Shown here: one piece after another, positions 60,991-64,000 of the stretch | Layout: each line of letters opens with the position of its first letter | Position numbering within the stretch: position 1 is the first letter of the stretch | Assembly: GCA_040219295.1 (NCBI GenBank) | Contig: JAVJST010000011.1 | Location: 434,001 to 498,000, forward strand | Length of the DNA stretch: 64,000 nt | Direction of reading: 5' to 3' | From: JAVJST01 sp040219295 | GTDB lineage: Bacteria > Pseudomonadota > Alphaproteobacteria > Rhodospirillales > Casp-alpha2 | Made by a program: the position numbers and the translations under genes | The notes under the pieces: model-generated | What the model saw: only the letters and a program-made list of their open reading frames with translations | The model's database searches: none | Told to the model about the DNA's origin: nothing

Positions 60991-61923
60991 TTACATCGTG
61001 GCCTTGTCGACCATCGGCTTCCACACCGATTCGTTGTTCTCGACCCACTCGCCGGTGACCTTGACGACATCCTGGCCGTCATTGTCGACCGCGCCCATGA
61101 TCGGCTCCTGGACGGCATTCGAGATCTGGAAGTTCTTCAGGAACTCATAGGCCGCCGGCCACTTGTCGGCCATGCCGGGCCATGCCGCCTTGAAAATCCT
61201 CGGCGGGACCAGCGAATGCGCTTCCTGAACCTCGCGCGGCATGTCGAGCCACTCGGTCTCGACCTTTGCCAGCGACCAGTGGGGTGCCCAGAACATCATC
61301 ACCAGCGGTGTCTTGGCTTCCGCGGCCGACGTCAGCTCGGCGACCATGGCGCCTTCGCTACCGGAGGGAATCGCCGTGTACGGCAGACCTTCGCCGGCAA
61401 TCAGGTCGGCGGAACGGGTGCCCCAGTCCGCCGGGTACGACAGCAACCGGCCGTTCGGGAACGTCTCGGGCGCGGCAAACGCCTGGGCGCAGGACTTGAA
61501 GGCATCCCAAGCCGGCAGGCCCGGGCACTTCTCCTTCATGTGCACCGGATACAGCCAGCCCTCGCGACCGGCGAGTCCGACGTCTCCGATATCCTCGATT
61601 TTGCCCTCGGCAATCAGCTTCGGATAGAACTCACCGAGGTTGTTGTCCCACTGTTCGAGCGAGGCGGCGATGCTGCCGTCTGCGACGGCGGTCGCGGAGC
61701 CGTAGTTGCTGGCAGTCACGTACTCGACCTTATAGCCCATCTTCTGGAGAATGTGCCCGGCGATGTGCGTCGTCACGTGAGCGCCCGTCCACTCGAGAAT
61801 GGCGAGCTTGATCGGTTCGTCGACAGCGCCGAGGTCGGCGGCATCCGCCGGCGCGGAGCCGGCGCTCCAGGCACCGACGAGTACGGCGCCGGCTGCGAGT
61901 AGGTTTGTCGCAAATTTTCGCAT
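60991..61923 (-). CDS. Glycine betaine/proline ABC transporter substrate-binding protein (ProX/OpuAC-like)
   Basis: A 310-residue periplasmic protein. It has a Sec signal peptide ending near APADAA (about residue 29), then the OpuAC domain (IKLAILEWTGAHVTTHIAGHILQKMGYKVEYV, ATAVADGSIAASLEQWDNN, PLVMMFWAPHWSLAKVETEWLDMP). Aromatic residues in these segments would form the cage for a trimethylammonium ligand. Start ATG 61923 with GGAG about 10 nt upstream; a longer upstream frame was rejected. First gene of the operon. The 247-nt gap upstream (61924-62170) holds its promoter and no gene. Confidence 0.92.
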   Translation of the reverse strand: MRKFATNLLAAGAVLVGAWSAGSAPADAADLGAVDEPIKLAILEWTGAHVTTHIAGHILQKMGYKVEYVTASNYGSATAVADGSIAASLEQWDNNLGEFYPKLIAEGKIEDIGDVGLAGREGWLYPVHMKEKCPGLPAWDAFKSCAQAFAAPETFPNGRLLSYPADWGTRSADLIAGEGLPYTAIPSGSEGAMVAELTSAAEAKTPLVMMFWAPHWSLAKVETEWLDMPREVQEAHSLVPPRIFKAAWPGMADKWPAAYEFLKNFQISNAVQEPIMGAVDNDGQDVVKVTGEWVENNESVWKPMVDKATM

Positions 61924-62170
61924 GTTTCTTAAACTCCCTGTTTGCTTTCCGCGTTGCATTCTATCTTCGCCCATTTTCTCGGGCATCAAGTACCAAAGTC
62001 ACTACGGCGTTACGTCGCATCGTTCATGGTCTGCAGCGCCCGCTCAACAAAGCCCGCCTGATCCATCGCCGACTTGATGATATTCGTCCTCACTCAATTT
62101 TCATAGACGCTGAGGCTGACCGGCAGACGTGCTGATCTTAGCAACGAATCGTTCCGAACAGGAAGGCCGC

Positions 62171-62659
62171 TCAGGACTCCAGGCCCGACACCGACTTGTA
62201 GGCGCCGCCGTGGAACAGCAGCGGGCTGCCGTCGTGCCGCGCCCGCAGGTTGACGACCTCGCCGACGAAGATCACGTGGTCACCGCCGTCGTAGGTCGCC
62301 CACGCGCGGCATTCGAACACCGCCAGCGAGCCGGGCAGCACCGGGGCGCGGCCCGCGCCGTCCTCGAACGCGACGCCGTTCCACTTGTCGGACAGCGGCT
62401 GCGCGAACTTCTCGCACAGCTCGATCTGGGAGCGGTCGAGAACGTTCACGGCGAAATGCGAGGCCGCTTCATATGCGCCGACGCTCGACGCCCGGCGGTC
62501 CAGGCTGAACAGCACCAGCGGCGGATCGAGCGAGACCGAATTGAACGAGCTGACGGTGACGCCGAGCAATTCGTCGTTCGGTGCCCTTGCCGTCACGACC
62601 GTGACGCCCGTCGCGAACGTGCCGAGAGCCTGGCGAAACTTGATGGCGTCGAAGCTCAT
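62171..62659 (-). CDS. Flavin reductase family protein (FMN-binding split barrel)
   Basis: A 162-residue protein. It has the flavin-reductase domain signature FRQALGTFATGVTVVTARAPNDELLGVTVSSFNSVSLDPPLVLFSLD, then HFAVNVLDRSQ and DGGDHVIFVGEV. Enzymes of this family supply reduced FMN or FAD to two-component monooxygenases such as HpaB, RutA and desulfurisation enzymes. No oxygenase partner lies beside it. The substrate flavin is not determined. Confidence 0.88.
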   Translation of the reverse strand: MSFDAIKFRQALGTFATGVTVVTARAPNDELLGVTVSSFNSVSLDPPLVLFSLDRRASSVGAYEAASHFAVNVLDRSQIELCEKFAQPLSDKWNGVAFEDGAGRAPVLPGSLAVFECRAWATYDGGDHVIFVGEVVNLRARHDGSPLLFHGGAYKSVSGLES

Positions 62660-62751
62660 GAGATTTGCTGTCTAACCCGGGAGGCTGGCACGCCGACCAC
62701 TCTAGCCAATGTCGCCTGGCGTTCAATGCCGAAGCGGCCGCCGGCCCGCGT

Positions 62752-63183
62752 TCAGGCGCCGAGCGCGTGCAGGTGAACCTGGCGGCGGTGCGCGCGGGTG
62801 CGGTGTTCGAACAGGTAGATGCCCTGCCAGGTGCCGAGCACCATGCGGCCTTCGTCGATGGGCACCGACAGCGAGACATCGGTCAGCGCACTGCGGATGT
62901 GCGCCGGCATGTCGTCGGCGCCCTCGGCGGTGTGGCGATAGAGCGACGGGTCCTCGCGCACGGTGCGCTGGAAGAAGGTGTTGAGGTCCGCCTGCACGTC
63001 CGGATCGGCGTTCTCCTGGATGGTCAGCGAGGCACTGGTGTGGCGGCAGAACGCCGTCAGCAGGCCGCGCCGGATGCCCGCATCGGCGAGCCAGCGCGCA
63101 ATCTCGCCGGTGATCTCGTAAAGCCCCTGCCCCCGGGTCGCGACGTCGATGCAGTGGCTTGCCTGGAACTGCACGGTTTCCAT
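62752..63183 (-). CDS. YjbQ family protein (secondary thiamine-phosphate synthase-like)
   Basis: A 143-residue protein of the UPF0047/YjbQ family. The conserved motifs are CRHTSASLTIQENADPDV, DMPAHIRSALTDVSLSVPIDEGRMVLGTWQGIYLFEHR. E. coli YjbQ has weak thiamine-phosphate synthase activity, but its main role is unclear. Full length. It shares direction with the flavin reductase gene but not obviously a pathway. Confidence 0.9.
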   Translation of the reverse strand: METVQFQASHCIDVATRGQGLYEITGEIARWLADAGIRRGLLTAFCRHTSASLTIQENADPDVQADLNTFFQRTVREDPSLYRHTAEGADDMPAHIRSALTDVSLSVPIDEGRMVLGTWQGIYLFEHRTRAHRRQVHLHALGA

Positions 63184-63265
63184 GGCGCCATGCTAGCGAG
63201 CCGGTCCGACGGTTGAAAGCGCGCCCGTTAAGGATTACGAAGGAAACCGGCGATAGGAACATAAG

Positions 63266-63745
63266 ATGAACAAAATCAGGCGCGGCCAGATCCCCACCCC
63301 GTTCGATTTCGATTTTCACGGCGACGCGCTCGCTGCCGACGACATCGCCCGCAGCGTCTGCCGGCTGTTCTCCAACCTGGGATTCTCACCGCTGACCGAG
63401 TTTCCGCTCTCTAACAACCGCCGCGTCGATGTCATCGGACTGGCCAAGGACGGGGGTTTTCTGGTCGCCGAGGTCAAGGCGTCGGAGCGCGACTTCAGGG
63501 CCGACGGCAAGTGGCCGGAGTACCTGACCCACTGCGACGCGTTCTACTTCGCGGTCGCCGGCGGGTTCCCGCTCGACCTCATTCCGCCCGAGGCCGGCAT
63601 CATCGTTGCCGATTCGTTCCACGGAGCCATCGTCCGTGAAGCGCCGCGCCGCAAGATGAACACGACGCGGCGGCGCAACCAGATCCTGAAATTCGGGCTC
63701 AAGGCCGCCAAGCGGCTGCACACGGTCAGGGATCCCCGGCGCTAG
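63266..63745 (+). CDS. mmcB: MmcB family DNA repair protein
   Basis: A 159-residue protein of the alphaproteobacterial MmcB family (DNA repair, LexA-controlled in Caulobacter). The core is RRVDVIGLAKDGGFLVAEVKASERDFRADGKWPEYLTHCDAFYFAV. V-D-V ... (V)AEVKAS is a PD-(D/E)xK nuclease-like motif, so a nuclease fold is likely. It is convergent with the alkyltransferase gene, with their ends overlapping by 4 nt. Confidence 0.9.
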   Translation: MNKIRRGQIPTPFDFDFHGDALAADDIARSVCRLFSNLGFSPLTEFPLSNNRRVDVIGLAKDGGFLVAEVKASERDFRADGKWPEYLTHCDAFYFAVAGGFPLDLIPPEAGIIVADSFHGAIVREAPRRKMNTTRRRNQILKFGLKAAKRLHTVRDPRR

Positions 63746-64000
63746 GCGTCGGACCCTTCGTGGTCGAGCAGCGTCTTCTTGCGCTCGACGCCCCAGCGGT
63801 AACCGGTCAGCGAGCCGCTCGATCCGACGGCGCGATGGCACGGCACGATCAGCGACACCGGGTTGGTGGCGCAGGCCCGGCCGACGGCGCGGGCCGCCTT
63901 CGGCTTGCCGAGCGCCTCGGCGATCTCGCCGTAGGTCATGGTGCTTCCCTTGGGGATGGCGCGCAGCGCCTGCCAGACGCGTGCCTGGAACGCGGTCGCC
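63742..64000 (-). CDS. Methylated-DNA-protein-cysteine S-methyltransferase, partial
   Basis: The C-terminal 85 or so residues of an O6-alkylguanine-DNA alkyltransferase. The visible part reads TAFQARVWQALRAIPKGSTMTYGEIAEALGKPKAARAVGRA and the active-site LIVPCHRAVGSSGSLTGYRWG, with the Cys acceptor in PCHR. It repairs O6-methylguanine by transferring the methyl to the Cys and is used once. The 5' part lies beyond the window edge, so Ada-type or Ogt-type cannot be decided. The gene's end touches mmcB, another DNA-repair gene. Confidence 0.93.
   Translation of the reverse strand, partial: ATAFQARVWQALRAIPKGSTMTYGEIAEALGKPKAARAVGRACATNPVSLIVPCHRAVGSSGSLTGYRWGVERKKTLLDHEGSDA

Noticed and set aside
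61924..62170. A riboswitch before the betaine-transporter binding-protein gene
   Set aside because: No conserved aptamer element or strong multi-stem structure could be recognised by eye.

Overview
This is a high-GC alphaproteobacterial chromosome segment, probably from the order Rhodospirillales or a relative. The evidence is an mmcB-type DNA-repair gene, the MsrPQ pair, a CHCC zinc-finger gene next to polA, infC/rpmI/rplT/pheST gene order, and several ABC uptake operons for amino acids and betaine. Most genes are packed with 1-8 nt overlaps, and long antisense open frames (a high-GC artefact) are common.

Backbone, left part (1-10.2 kb): the end of a sixA-like phosphatase gene, a CYTH-CHAD protein, an HD-domain protein, a complete branched-chain amino-acid ABC operon (livK-H-M-G-F, minus strand), a tartrate/D-malate dehydrogenase-type enzyme and a SAM methyltransferase.

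Genomic island (about 10.3-27.9 kb): it is anchored in the 3' half of a tRNA-Arg(CCG) gene (27856-27932) with an excisionase-like gene and a tyrosine recombinase beside it. The last 45 nt of the tRNA are repeated at 12475, 14912, 16343 and 18722. The three short intervals (1.4-2.4 kb) between repeats, plus one more unit left of the outermost repeat, carry no integrase. Each holds one two-gene operon behind a near-perfect sigma-70 promoter: a protein with a conserved peptidoglycan-binding-like N-terminus and a variable C-terminus, followed by a partner gene. This looks like a tandem array of mobile toxin/immunity-like cassettes, and it is the most unusual feature here. The largest interval (18.8-27.85 kb) carries catabolic cargo: a SnoaL-like protein, a broken glutamine-synthetase gene, an SDR, a DmdA/GcvT-like protein, an Lrp regulator, a glyoxalase-like protein, a Rieske oxygenase and an orphan Tat-type solute-binding protein.

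Backbone, centre (28-46.6 kb): bicupin, lipoprotein hydrolase, ABC ATPase, CHCC zinc finger, polA (apparently starting at CTG), agmatinase-family enzyme, cupin, msrQ-msrP, GST, LysE exporter, TPR protein, epimerase-like protein, a TetR/Rieske divergent pair with a visible operator, carbonic anhydrase, alpha/beta hydrolase, two glycosyltransferases and a flavodoxin-like protein.

Backbone, right part (46.6-64 kb): thrS preceded by a threonine-rich leader peptide and terminator (a transcription attenuator), infC (probable ATA start), two membrane proteins that split infC from rpmI-rplT, pheS-pheT, a cyclic-nucleotide-binding protein facing a class III adenylate cyclase, a proX/proV/proW-type betaine transporter, a flavin reductase, yjbQ, mmcB and the end of an O6-alkylguanine-DNA alkyltransferase gene cut by the window edge.
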